A stretch of 49,572 nt of DNA from Bacillota bacterium (GTDB taxonomy: Bacteria; Bacillota; Clostridia; Christensenellales; SZUA-584). Position 1 is the stretch's first letter. The number at the start of each line of letters is the position of its first letter. Below the pieces are notes generated by a model. That model did not search any database. It worked only from the letters and a program-made list of their open reading frames with translations, and was not told the origin of the DNA. Of this stretch, positions 7,751 to 15,350 are shown in pieces. The DNA is taken from assembly GCA_023416745.1 (NCBI GenBank), contig JAEZHF010000096.1, forward strand, positions 1 through 49,572, read 5' to 3'. The position numbers and the translations under genes were made by a program.

Positions 7751-8317
7751 TCAGCCCCCCTTACCGCGCGCTTGGGCTGTAACTTTCAGCAGCACCGATA
7801 CGAGCAGGCGAACGAGCAGCGCCATAATATAATAAAGCGGGAAGCTCATCCAATATTGCCAGTTGAGCAGCTCAAAGTAACCGCCCCAGGAGAGCAGCGG
7901 CTCTATCAGGAAGCAAAACGCCGCGGATATGACCAGAACAGCCGAAGCGTACATGCGGGGGGAGGTGAAATATTGATACGCCAGTGAATAGATCAGCGGC
8001 AGCAGCAGCAGGTTTACCGAGCTCAAGGGGGGGAATATCGGTACCACGTCTGTTGGATAATCCCATAATAGCAGCTCCTGCCCGTATTCGTTGATGGTCA
8101 GTACGGCAATGTAGGCAAGTACGGTAAAGAGTGAGATTTCCTTCAGCCGACGCTTGTCCAGAAGCTTCCACCAGATCACGGCGAAAACGATGTAGATTGC
8201 GATCAGTGCCCACCAGCGCAAGCGCAGAAAATCCTCGGCCAGCCACTGTTCGATATGGTCGTGTGTCAGCCTGATCTGCATATCAACGCTCTGAGGCAGT
8301 TCGGTAGCTTGCGGCAT
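7751..8317 (-). CDS. CBO0543 family membrane protein C
   Basis: A 188-residue family member most like the gene at 7181-7747. It shows an N-terminal soluble helix, RWW at about residue 38, LLDKRRLKEI after the first membrane helix, IFPPLSSVN in the loop, YQYFTSPR, and IEPLLSWGGYFE near the end. The ATG at 8317 lacks a Shine-Dalgarno site. An extended -10 sequence (TGATATAAT) ends only three bases before it, so a transcript from that promoter would start at or inside the first codons and would use ATG 8281 instead. Most likely it is normally read from the upstream operon promoter. Confidence 0.78.
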   Translation of the reverse strand: MPQATELPQSVDMQIRLTHDHIEQWLAEDFLRLRWWALIAIYIVFAVIWWKLLDKRRLKEISLFTVLAYIAVLTINEYGQELLLWDYPTDVVPIFPPLSSVNLLLLPLIYSLAYQYFTSPRMYASAVLVISAAFCFLIEPLLSWGGYFELLNWQYWMSFPLYYIMALLVRLLVSVLLKVTAQARGKGG

Positions 8318-8320
8318 AGT

Positions 8321-8329
8321 ATTATATCA
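8321..8329 (-). promoter_or_regulatory. Extended -10 element inside the CBO0543 run
   Basis: TGATATAAT on the minus strand (TATAAT at 8321-8326 preceded by TGA) sits three bases before the annotated ATG at 8317. There is no recognisable -35. If used, it would give a near-leaderless transcript or one starting at ATG 8281, allowing the last four genes to be expressed apart from the rest. Confidence 0.3.
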
Positions 8330-8347
8330 TGCGCGACGCGGCACAGA

Positions 8348-8590
8348 TCACCGGATTCGGTTGTTGTCGCGCCCCTTGCGTACCGAGCTGATTTTTGCTT
8401 GCTTTCGGGGCGTGGTTGTCTCCTGCCCGTTGATGTCAGTCTGCTGCGGCACTGAATAGATGTCGCCGTATGCTTCCGTTTCCTCTTCCGTGACAGGGGG
8501 CTTATACATCATGCCGGTGTAATCCGTGGTGGATGCGATATTGCGCGGCGCAAAGTCCTCTTCCCAATCTATATTATGTCTATCTTTCAT
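8348..8590 (-). CDS. Small charged hypothetical protein in CBO0543 run
   Basis: An 80-residue soluble, hydrophilic protein with no membrane segment: an acidic front (NIDWEEDFAP), a middle rich in Glu, Thr and Pro (PPVTEEETEAYGD), and a basic tail (VRKGRDNNRIR). Likely disordered. AGGAAAGGAAAC lies upstream of the ATG. It sits 30 bases above the CBO0543 gene at 7751 and 55 below the gene at 8646, so it belongs to the same transcript. Being the only soluble product of the run, it could link the membrane proteins to a cytosolic partner, but that is a guess. Confidence 0.6.
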   Translation of the reverse strand: MKDRHNIDWEEDFAPRNIASTTDYTGMMYKPPVTEEETEAYGDIYSVPQQTDINGQETTTPRKQAKISSVRKGRDNNRIR

Positions 8591-8645
8591 ACTGTGTTTC
8601 CTTTCCTGCCGGTTATACGATTAGCATTTGCGGCAGTGCGGGATA

Positions 8646-9110
8646 TTATGTAGCGTTGCCGATATCGAGCTTCGCGACACCCAGCGCCGCATGCGCCCAC
8701 ATCGTGTCCTGCACCATCTGCAGCTGATCGTCCCGGCAGTACACCAGCACCACCACGGCGGGCAGCTTATTCGTCTGCTTTTTTTCTATCCGCTTAACGG
8801 TGAACAGCTTGATGACAAGGCCTAGCCCGAAGCCGAAGCCGGTGCCGATGAGCGCCCAGAGCACCGGCCCCCATGACAGCAAAAAACCGTAAATGAGCCC
8901 AAATAGCGCAAAAAGCGCAGCGAGTATCATAGGCAGGTCAATCATACTGCGGCTGTCGGACGAATGCATGCGGTCGAAAAGCGCCGGTGACGGCGTACGC
9001 GTATCCAGCGGCACAGCCAGAATACTGTCCGTTTTAATCCCCTGCATTTTTATTGAAGTCAGCGCCATCTCTATTTTTACGCTGTGCTCAAAAGTGGACA
9101 CGACATACAT
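8646..9110 (-). CDS. Two-helix membrane protein of unknown family
   Basis: A 154-residue protein in three parts: an N-terminal soluble segment starting MYVVSTFEHS with EMALTSIKMQGI and a PLDTR motif (residues 1-50), two membrane segments rich in Gly (about 60-105), and a C-terminal alpha/beta stretch with VVVLVYCRDDQLQMV. The two soluble halves look like a split ferredoxin-like (ACT/DUF1269-type) domain with a helical hairpin inserted, as in general-stress 17M-like proteins; that likeness is weak. Its ATG overlaps the stop of the gene upstream by one base (TAATG), so translation is coupled. Confidence 0.65.
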   Translation of the reverse strand: MYVVSTFEHSVKIEMALTSIKMQGIKTDSILAVPLDTRTPSPALFDRMHSSDSRSMIDLPMILAALFALFGLIYGFLLSWGPVLWALIGTGFGFGLGLVIKLFTVKRIEKKQTNKLPAVVVLVYCRDDQLQMVQDTMWAHAALGVAKLDIGNAT

Positions 9111-9898
9111 TATGAGATATTCTCCTTATCAAACGGCATGGGAAAGGATGCTGACTGATACTGCCGCCGCAGGAACTTGCCCTGCTCCCATTCAAACAGC
9201 TTATTGCATTCAACTGTATTCATGTACGCATCGTAGATACCAAAGAGATAGACGGAGGGGATGTTGAGCAGCCACTGAATATTGACCACCTGTTTGGCCT
9301 CCTCAAACATGCCGTACAGCGTGAAATGGATGGCGGAAAGAACACGCGAGAAATAAAGTATTGCGGCCCACCACCCAATCAGGAAGAATGCCAGCACCAG
9401 CCTGTGGTTGATGAGCTGTCCGATGCCCGGTGTCAGCATCGACCAAAACACGGCCATGCGGGGCGGAGCCCTGTCGATATAGTTGATACCCAAGGGATGT
9501 ATGATGAAGGAAGTAACGGAGGCATCTTCGCGTGCGGCTAGCACAAACTGGTTGTTGATCTTTGCGGCGCACCGGTGACTGTCCCAGATGGCGAATAGAT
9601 AAACAGGAATGTAGAACATGATCCAGCGCATGTCCAGCACTGATTTGGCCAGCTCAAACTGCCCGGTAAAGGTGTAGAATATTGAAAGATTCAGCCGCGA
9701 ATTGAGATTTACCACCACTTCCCAGACAAACAGTATGCATCCGCGTATGTACAGCGACAGCATCATGTGCCCCATGCCAGGAAATATCGCGGACCAGAAG
9801 CCGATTACGATTGGACTTCGCAAATGCAGATATGTGGTGCCGCAAATACTCACGAGAGCACGGTTTCTGCGTACAGATGGCGACTGTTGTTCTTTCAT
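9110..9898 (-). CDS. Membrane protein with internal duplication
   Basis: A 262-residue membrane protein made of two repeats. Repeat 1 (about residues 30-125) runs FWSAIFPGMGHMM, FELAKSVLDMRWIM, IPVYLFAIWDSHRCA; repeat 2 (about 145-245) runs FWSMLTPGIGQLI, FEEAKQVVNIQWLL, IPSVYLFGIYDAYMN. Each repeat has a Pro-Gly-x-Gly turn as in TM2-type domains, two or three helices, and an end motif of Tyr-Leu-Phe-x-Ile-Tyr/Trp-Asp. Start at ATG 9898, with CGGAGA upstream; an in-frame codon at 9952 has none. Third gene of the nine-gene run and coupled to the next by a one-base overlap. Function unknown. Confidence 0.7.
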   Translation of the reverse strand: MKEQQSPSVRRNRALVSICGTTYLHLRSPIVIGFWSAIFPGMGHMMLSLYIRGCILFVWEVVVNLNSRLNLSIFYTFTGQFELAKSVLDMRWIMFYIPVYLFAIWDSHRCAAKINNQFVLAAREDASVTSFIIHPLGINYIDRAPPRMAVFWSMLTPGIGQLINHRLVLAFFLIGWWAAILYFSRVLSAIHFTLYGMFEEAKQVVNIQWLLNIPSVYLFGIYDAYMNTVECNKLFEWEQGKFLRRQYQSASFPMPFDKENIS

Positions 9899-9959
9899 GT
9901 TACTATTATCTCCGATGAAAAACAAAAATATATAAGTAGCCCCAGAAAGCACATCTTAA

Positions 9960-10553
9960 TTACTTTTGGCTCTTTGTTGTGTTTGGATGCACTGAATCAC
10001 CCGCCGGAATGGAATTCGTCAGGCTTTTTTTATAGAACCAGTAACCGATCAGGTAATAAACAAGGACAATGGGGAACGAGTAATAATGCTTCCACTCCTT
10101 GGGGTCGAAAGTGCCAAGCCAAGCGAAGACGGACTGGAGGACGAACGAACCGAAGGCGGAGAAGATCAAGCCTTTATAATAAGGCTTGATGTTGGGGAAA
10201 TACTGATAAAACAACATAGCCATTACCGGTATAACGGAGAAATCCCATGGGACATAGGCAGGGAAGAAGGGAACGACCCGTGAATGATATCCCCACAAGC
10301 CGAACGACATCCCGATCATATCGGAAAAAGATGATAGTACCAGTATGACAAAGCCCGCGTAGAGCAGATTGTGCGTCCGCTTTTTATCCCGCACCATGAA
10401 CCAGTACGCCCAGGGGAGTATGGACAAAGCCAGATCCAGCCACCAGCGCCATCCGAACAGCATACAATCACGCCATATTCTGGCCATCTCCAAAAAGGCC
10501 TGATGGTATTTTTCGTTGGCTGCCTCCACGAGGCTGCTCCACCAAGGGTTCAT
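9960..10553 (-). CDS. CBO0543 family membrane protein D
   Basis: A 197-residue family member, closest to 5609-6205. N-terminal helix (ANEKYHQAFLEMARIW), then RWWLDLALSILPW, VRDKKRTHNLLYAG, VVPFFPAYVPWDF, MLFYQYFPNIKP and FAWLGTFDPKEW, ending with a basic tail. In the late motif the usual Glu-Pro is Gln-Ser (LQSVFAWLG), a change from all other copies. The ribosome site (GCAGGTG) is 13-14 bases from ATG 10553, which is long. It lies 89 bases below the first gene of the run. Confidence 0.8.
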   Translation of the reverse strand: MNPWWSSLVEAANEKYHQAFLEMARIWRDCMLFGWRWWLDLALSILPWAYWFMVRDKKRTHNLLYAGFVILVLSSFSDMIGMSFGLWGYHSRVVPFFPAYVPWDFSVIPVMAMLFYQYFPNIKPYYKGLIFSAFGSFVLQSVFAWLGTFDPKEWKHYYSFPIVLVYYLIGYWFYKKSLTNSIPAGDSVHPNTTKSQK

Positions 10554-10642
10554 TTAAGCACAAACACCTGCTTTCAAATATATAAGACTATTCTGTTCTG
10601 CTTGGAAACAGATTATTTTGTAAGGTTCGCGTTAAATCGAAA

Positions 10643-11146
10643 TTACTTTAGGGCTTCAAACGGCAGGGAAAATACGAGCGCTGTAACCAATCCCAGCGCG
10701 AAGGAAATCGGCCAAGCCAGCAGCGGCTTTTTGTGATGCAACCGCAGCATGATAAATGCGCCCACCAGCAGTGCGAACGACCACGGTATACCCCAGCCGT
10801 GGTCGTATTTGAAAGTGCCGGCCAGCACGCCGATGTATTCAAACAGCGTGTTGGCAGCAGACCAAGCCAGCACATAAAGTGCTTGTTTGAACCATGTGGA
10901 GGGCCAGTGCGTCAGAAATAGTATGACGACGGAGGGAAACATCAGGAATGTCGCGATAACATCCATCGTTGTGTGGTTGAAAAAGCTGTCGTACAGCCAC
11001 AGCGTGTGGTCGTGAAATACGAAGTTGTACCCAATGTCGCCGATGATCGCGTAGAGTATTGTGGGGTAGTATTCCCGCCATTTGCGCCACGCACCCCATT
11101 TGTAGCAGGCCGCCGCATAAAGAACCGTTAGAGTAATGGTAACCAT
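10643..11146 (-). CDS. CBO0543-like membrane protein E (short)
   Basis: A 167-residue polytopic protein and the first gene of the run. It begins directly with a membrane segment (MVTITLTVLY) and lacks the soluble N-terminal helix of the others. Marks of the broader family: YYPTILYAIIGDIGYN, TLWLYD, LFEYIGVLAGTFKYDHGW (the Glu-x-x-Gly and His-Gly-Trp signature), and MLRLHHKKPLLAW near the end. It represents a second subfamily of CBO0543-type proteins common in bacilli. AAGGCGG precedes ATG 11146. The 265-base space above it must hold the operon promoter, though I saw no clear consensus on that strand. Confidence 0.75.
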   Translation of the reverse strand: MVTITLTVLYAAACYKWGAWRKWREYYPTILYAIIGDIGYNFVFHDHTLWLYDSFFNHTTMDVIATFLMFPSVVILFLTHWPSTWFKQALYVLAWSAANTLFEYIGVLAGTFKYDHGWGIPWSFALLVGAFIMLRLHHKKPLLAWPISFALGLVTALVFSLPFEALK

Positions 11147-11276
11147 GCTGCCGCCTTGAAAAAAGTTTATTGCAACTAGTTTGGCCTGCCGGCTGTATTG
11201 TTATTTATTAAAAACTGGGAGACAGCTTGGGATGCGTGTAAAGGGCTAAAAAATAATGGTCAGCGTGAGAAAACAA

Positions 11277-11305
11277 TAGCCATGCATCTGTATATAGAGT
11301 ATAAT
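11277..11305 (+). promoter_or_regulatory. putP: Promoter of putP
   Basis: TAGCCA (11277-11282), 17-base spacer, TATAAT (11300-11305). The -10 is perfect and the -35 keeps four of six bases. It leaves a leader of about 100 bases before ATG 11412. The rest of 11147-11411 shows no other feature. Confidence 0.6.
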
Positions 11306-11411
11306 GACCAAAACAGCCGTTATTCAAGCAAAAACGTGAAGCCATATTTATTATAATCCGATGTTGTATTTTCTTTGCTGAATAATGCAGATTATTTAAG
11401 GAGGGTTTTTT

Positions 11412-12938
11412 ATGGGTGTTGACGGAGCTCAAATCCAGATTCTGATTGCGATGATCGTATATGTTGCGATGATGGTCATCATTGGCATCGTGTACTTCAA
11501 GCGCAACAAGGGTGCTGACGATTATTTCCTGGGCGGGCGAAAGCTGGGGCCGTGGGTATGCGCAATGAGCGCGGAGGCGTCGGACATGTCCGGCTGGCTG
11601 CTGATGGGACTGCCCGGCGTGGCGTTCGCCATCGGCACTGGCGAAGCTTTCTGGACCGCGGTGGGCTTGGCGCTGGGTACATATCTGAACTGGCTGCTGG
11701 TTGCAAGACGGCTGCGCAATTATACCAGGGTGGCGAAGGATTCAATCACGCTGCCGGATTTTTTCTCCAACCGTTTCCATGATAAGCACAAACTGCTGAT
11801 GATCTTCTCCGGCCTGTTCATCGTTGTGTTCTTCACCATCTATACGGCAACAGGCTTTAAGGCGGCAGGAACACTGTTCCAGAGCATATTCGGGCTGGAT
11901 CAGACCGGCTATGTCTGGATGGTCATCCTAAGCGCGTTTATCATCGTTCTGTATACCGCGATCGGCGGCTTTTTGGCCGAGAGCGTAACGGATCTGATAC
12001 AGGGCATCATGATGTTCTTCGCACTGATCATCGTTCTCGTGGTGGGGGTTATTGCCGTGGGCGGCTTCACACAGATCGGCGATAACCTCAGCGGCATGAG
12101 TGGTTTCTTCAACGTTATGGGCGTTCAGAAGGATGGCGCTTTCGCCGCATATTCCGCGCTGGACATCATATCCAACCTCGCATGGGGCCTTGGCTACTTT
12201 GGCATGCCGCACGTGCTGCTGCGCTTCATGGCCATCCGTTCCTCTCGTGAGCTCAAACGCTCCCGCCGCATTGCGACCGTATGGGTCGTCATCTCGCTGG
12301 CCGCGGCTGTGATGATCGGCGTGGTGGGCCGCGCGCTGCTGGGCGATTCGCTGCTGGAAAATGGCATGCAGGAGACGGTGTTCATCCAGATGGCAGTGAA
12401 ACTGATGCCTGCACTGATCGCCGGTATCATGCTCTCCGGCATTCTGGCTGCCACGATGAGTACGTCCGACTCTCAGCTGCTCGTCACATCATCCGCAGTG
12501 GCGAACAACTTCTATCGTAGCTTCGTCCGTAAGAAAGCCTCCGACAAAGAAGTTATGTGGGTGGGCCGCATCGTCGTCATCATCGTGGCCATCGTGGCCG
12601 TGTTTATGGCGCTCGGCAACAATACGACGATTTTCGGCCTGGTGAAATACGCATGGGGCGGTTTCGGCGCGGCGTTCGGTCCGGTGATACTGTTCTCCCT
12701 GTTCTGGAAGCGCATGAATCTGCCAGGAGCACTGTGCGGCATGATCACGGGCGGTGCGGTGGTTATCGTCTGGAAAGAGCTGCTGAACCCGATGGGCGGC
12801 ATATTCAGCGTCTACGAACTGCTGCCGGCGTTCATTCTGGCATCCATCGTCATCGTGGTGGTGAGCCTGCTCACTAAAAAGCCCTCTGACGAGATTGTCG
12901 CGGAGTATGAAGCGGCGAAGTCATATCAACTGGACTAA
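11412..12938 (+). CDS. putP: Sodium/proline symporter PutP
   Basis: A 508-residue sodium:solute symporter of the SSS family, most like PutP, which imports proline driven by sodium. The signature SAEASDMSGWLLMGLPG at about residues 54-70 matches the PutP Na-binding segment closely, and GADDYFLGGRKLGPWV before it is standard. Thirteen hydrophobic segments fit the LeuT-type fold; ATMSTSDSQLLVTSSA in the later half is the second sodium-site region. Length equals that of E. coli PutP. ATG 11412 follows AAGGAGGG. A strong terminator lies at 12968-13010, so the gene is a single transcript. Proline uptake could serve as nitrogen source or osmolyte. Confidence 0.93.
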   Translation: MGVDGAQIQILIAMIVYVAMMVIIGIVYFKRNKGADDYFLGGRKLGPWVCAMSAEASDMSGWLLMGLPGVAFAIGTGEAFWTAVGLALGTYLNWLLVARRLRNYTRVAKDSITLPDFFSNRFHDKHKLLMIFSGLFIVVFFTIYTATGFKAAGTLFQSIFGLDQTGYVWMVILSAFIIVLYTAIGGFLAESVTDLIQGIMMFFALIIVLVVGVIAVGGFTQIGDNLSGMSGFFNVMGVQKDGAFAAYSALDIISNLAWGLGYFGMPHVLLRFMAIRSSRELKRSRRIATVWVVISLAAAVMIGVVGRALLGDSLLENGMQETVFIQMAVKLMPALIAGIMLSGILAATMSTSDSQLLVTSSAVANNFYRSFVRKKASDKEVMWVGRIVVIIVAIVAVFMALGNNTTIFGLVKYAWGGFGAAFGPVILFSLFWKRMNLPGALCGMITGGAVVIVWKELLNPMGGIFSVYELLPAFILASIVIVVVSLLTKKPSDEIVAEYEAAKSYQLD

Positions 12939-12967
12939 AAAGCATCAACTGCTGAATCAGAAAAACG

Positions 12968-13010
12968 AAAGCCGGAGCATGAGCCGTTAACGGAAAGTGC
13001 CCCGGCTTTT
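12968..13010 (+). terminator. putP: Intrinsic terminator after putP
   Basis: AAAGCCGG (12968-12975) pairs with CCGGCTTT (13002-13009), with an inner CCGTTAACGG palindrome in the loop and T residues at the end. It lies 30 bases after the putP stop. Confidence 0.75.
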
Positions 13011-13113
13011 CCAATCTTGAAAGGTCGCCTCTGCAGAGGGGGCAACACAAACCATTGATTCTTGTCTGATGCTGTAATATGCTATAAGCAATCATACGAA
13101 GAGGGGGCAGGGA

Positions 13114-13659
13114 ATGACAGACATTGAGCATTTCGTTGAGGAAGTTAAGGCGTTGGGAGCTTATAATGCCGGTATCGTGCCGGTCAGCAAAATTCCGTTT
13201 GAGCGGGAGCTGAGAAAGGCGTGCGAAGCCAACTACTGCGGCCATTACGGCAAGAATTGGACTTGTCCGCCGCTGGTGGGAGATATTGATGAGCTGATCG
13301 CGCAGGCAAAGCAATATGAGACGGCGCTTGTTTATCAGACGGTGGGGACGCTGGAGGACTCTTTCGACTACGAGGGCATGGTGGCGGCGCTTCAAAAGCA
13401 TGTCGCGGTCACCGACACCATCACAGCGCATATCAAAGAGCGCGTTCCAGGCCCCATACTGCAGCTGTCTGCCGGGGGATGCCCCGTCTGCGAACGGTGT
13501 GCCGGTATCGACAAGCAGCCCTGCCCGTTTCCCGACCGGGCGCTGGCGTCGCTGGAGGCTTACGGCATCTATGTGGCCAAGCTGGCAGGGCTCTGCGGCC
13601 TGAACTACATCAACGGCCAGAACACCGTGACGTATTTTGGGGCTTATCTATTTACTTGA
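13114..13659 (+). CDS. DUF2284 cysteine-rich metal-binding protein
   Basis: A 181-residue protein of the DUF2284 family, annotated as predicted metal-binding and of unknown role. It shows the expected Cys pattern: C37 and YCGHYGKNWTCPP (C42, C51) in the front part, then GGCPVCERCAG and QPCPFP (about residues 117-137), enough ligands for a cluster or zinc site. The ending GLNYINGQNTVTYFGAYLF is also typical. AGGGGGCAGGGA precedes ATG 13114. Its 3' end overlaps that of the convergent acyltransferase gene by eight bases. Many clostridial genomes carry several copies, sometimes beside corrinoid or redox genes; no such link is visible here. Confidence 0.87.
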   Translation: MTDIEHFVEEVKALGAYNAGIVPVSKIPFERELRKACEANYCGHYGKNWTCPPLVGDIDELIAQAKQYETALVYQTVGTLEDSFDYEGMVAALQKHVAVTDTITAHIKERVPGPILQLSAGGCPVCERCAGIDKQPCPFPDRALASLEAYGIYVAKLAGLCGLNYINGQNTVTYFGAYLFT

Positions 13660-14719
13660 TCCCCAGCACGAACCGCGTCACCCTGAAATGGCGGCATATC
13701 TCGAAGCAGGCCACCGATACCGCGAGTGAGCCCAGCATGATGATGATAAACTGCGGCGCGGCAGACACTCCAAGACGCACCGCGAAATATGCGATCACCA
13801 CGAGCAGCGTCTGGTGCACTAGGTAGACGGGGTAAGACGCCCGCCCGAAATAGGAGAGCGCCTTGGACGGCTTGTTCAGGCAGGTGTCGGCGATGGCCAT
13901 GACACCCAGCGACAGCAACCAGACGGCGACATTGCGGAGTATGGCGTAGCTGATGCCCGCGGCGTTCCAGCCCTCCGGCCAACCGTATAGCGCGGCAATC
14001 ACGAGATAGACGATGCCGGACAGCAGGCCGCCTCCCAGCATCGGCCACTTATAACGGCGCAGTATGTCCATGAATACACCTGATGTGGCGAACACCGCGC
14101 CCAACAAGAACAGGAATCCGTAATAGAAAGGGTTCTTGCCGCCGATGTCGGGCAGCGCCTGAGAAAGCGTAATAGGCAGGATGCAGAGCAGCATCACCCA
14201 CGGCCTGGACACCCATCGCAGCCTTTCGGGGCGCTTGCGCATGCTGAGCAGCACGGGCAGCAGCGTGCAGCTGATGACAAACAGGTAGAGTATGAACCAC
14301 AGATGGGCGGGCGTGAATGCGCCGGTGTAGCCCGAGAGGTCCGAGAAATCTGTAAAATACGTGCCGAGGAACTGCAGGTAATTGCCTGTGTAGCCCAACC
14401 CCAGCCGCGCGATGTAGGCTTGAGGCGGCACGATCAGCAGCATGCCGAGCAGGAAAGGCACCAGGAGCCGCAGCACACGCTCCTTGATATACTGGACGGA
14501 AGTTCGTTTCGCCAGTGCGGTATAAGCGGAATACCCCGCGATGATGAACAACAGCGGCATGATCCAAAAGCCCAGCGACGCCACAAACCATGTGGAAAAG
14601 CCGCCCACCGCGCCTTTGACATAGTTGGGTTCCCACGCGTCGAACACGCGCGCTGTGTGAAACGGAAACAGCAGAAAAATAACAAAGATACGCAGCCAAT
14701 CAAAACCGTAACGCCGCAT
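13652..14719 (-). CDS. Acyltransferase family 3 membrane protein
   Basis: A 355-residue integral membrane O-acyltransferase of the acyltransferase-3 family, which moves acyl groups onto surface sugars or lipids. The start RRYGFDWLRIFVIFLLFPFHTARVF holds the family's D-x-L-R-x-x-x-x-x and H motif (the His at about residue 21 is the presumed catalytic base), split over the first helix. About ten helices follow; IKERVLRLLVPF at about 79-90 carries the conserved Arg-x-x-Arg-Leu-x-x-Pro. YPVYLVHQTLLVV near residue 290 is the late His motif. Acceptor unknown. ATG 14719 follows AGGAGGG. It is monocistronic and convergent with the DUF2284 gene. Confidence 0.87.
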   Translation of the reverse strand: MRRYGFDWLRIFVIFLLFPFHTARVFDAWEPNYVKGAVGGFSTWFVASLGFWIMPLLFIIAGYSAYTALAKRTSVQYIKERVLRLLVPFLLGMLLIVPPQAYIARLGLGYTGNYLQFLGTYFTDFSDLSGYTGAFTPAHLWFILYLFVISCTLLPVLLSMRKRPERLRWVSRPWVMLLCILPITLSQALPDIGGKNPFYYGFLFLLGAVFATSGVFMDILRRYKWPMLGGGLLSGIVYLVIAALYGWPEGWNAAGISYAILRNVAVWLLSLGVMAIADTCLNKPSKALSYFGRASYPVYLVHQTLLVVIAYFAVRLGVSAAPQFIIIMLGSLAVSVACFEICRHFRVTRFVLGIK

Positions 14720-14905
14720 TTAATCAGCCCTCCTGAACGAAAAAGTATAGCACCGCGCTGATGATCTCATCATATCACAGTGATGGCACAGTCGGAAGTC
14801 AGGGCATATTCACAGATGTATAAAAAACGCAGTTGCTATTATTCGGCGATTGTGTTATACAGAGTTTAAGGCTTAATGCCAAAGAATAGCGAGGGAGAAA
14901 ATTTT

Positions 14906-15169
14906 ATGCCCGACAAAAACCTGGTATGCAAGGACTGTAACAAGGAATTCGTCTTCACCGAGGGCGAGCAGGCGTTTTACAGAGAGAAGGGGTTCGATAA
15001 CGAGCCTCAGCGGTGCCCAGAATGCCGCAGGGCGAAAAAACAACAGCGCGGCGGCGGAAATAGCGGCGGCGGCGGACGCAGCGGCGGTGGCTTTGGCGGC
15101 GGCGGACGTGGCGGCAGCGGCTTCGGAGGCGGCGGCTTCAGTGGCGGCGGCGGGAGAAAAAGCTGGTAA
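14906..15169 (+). CDS. Zinc-ribbon protein with glycine-rich tail
   Basis: An 87-residue protein. Residues 1-47 form a probable zinc ribbon (pfam zf-trcl type): VCKDCNKEFVFTEGEQAFY, then RCPECRRAK, giving two C-x2-C pairs. The rest is a Gly/Ser/Arg/Phe tail of repeated GGGG-R/S/F units, like the RGG-type tails of RNA-binding proteins. Start at ATG 14906 because GAGGGAG lies just upstream; ATG 14877 region has none. A terminator sits at 15213-15242. The tail is strand-biased GC-rich DNA and could be unstable in length. Nucleic-acid binding is likely; the target is unknown. Confidence 0.82.
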   Translation: MPDKNLVCKDCNKEFVFTEGEQAFYREKGFDNEPQRCPECRRAKKQQRGGGNSGGGGRSGGGFGGGGRGGSGFGGGGFSGGGGRKSW

Positions 15170-15212
15170 CACAGTCTTAAAGCTATGCCGGGGCTTTTGC
15201 TCAAAGGCGGAA

Positions 15213-15242
15213 TAAAAAAGGGCCGGATAAGGCTCTTTTTTT
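15213..15242 (+). terminator. Intrinsic terminator after zinc-ribbon gene
   Basis: AAAAGGGCC and GGCTCTTTT pair (one G-U) across ggataa, followed by seven T. A-rich upstream flank would also allow it to work on the other strand. Confidence 0.75.
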
Positions 15243-15289
15243 GCGGACTGAAACGCGCAAGTTGGCGATTGATACCCTGTTCTCTATGT

Positions 15290-15313
15290 AGACCCAAACC
15301 GCGGATTGGGTCT
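15290..15313. repeat. Hairpin downstream of the repeat-protein gene
   Basis: AGACCCAA (15290-15297) and TTGGGTCT (15306-15313) form a perfect 8-bp stem with loop accgcgga. On the minus strand it lies 38 bases after the stop of the repeat-protein gene and could end its transcript, but there is no T-run. Confidence 0.45.
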
Positions 15314-15350
15314 TGTGTGTTTGGCAGTGTGGCACGCATTCCTGCAATCA

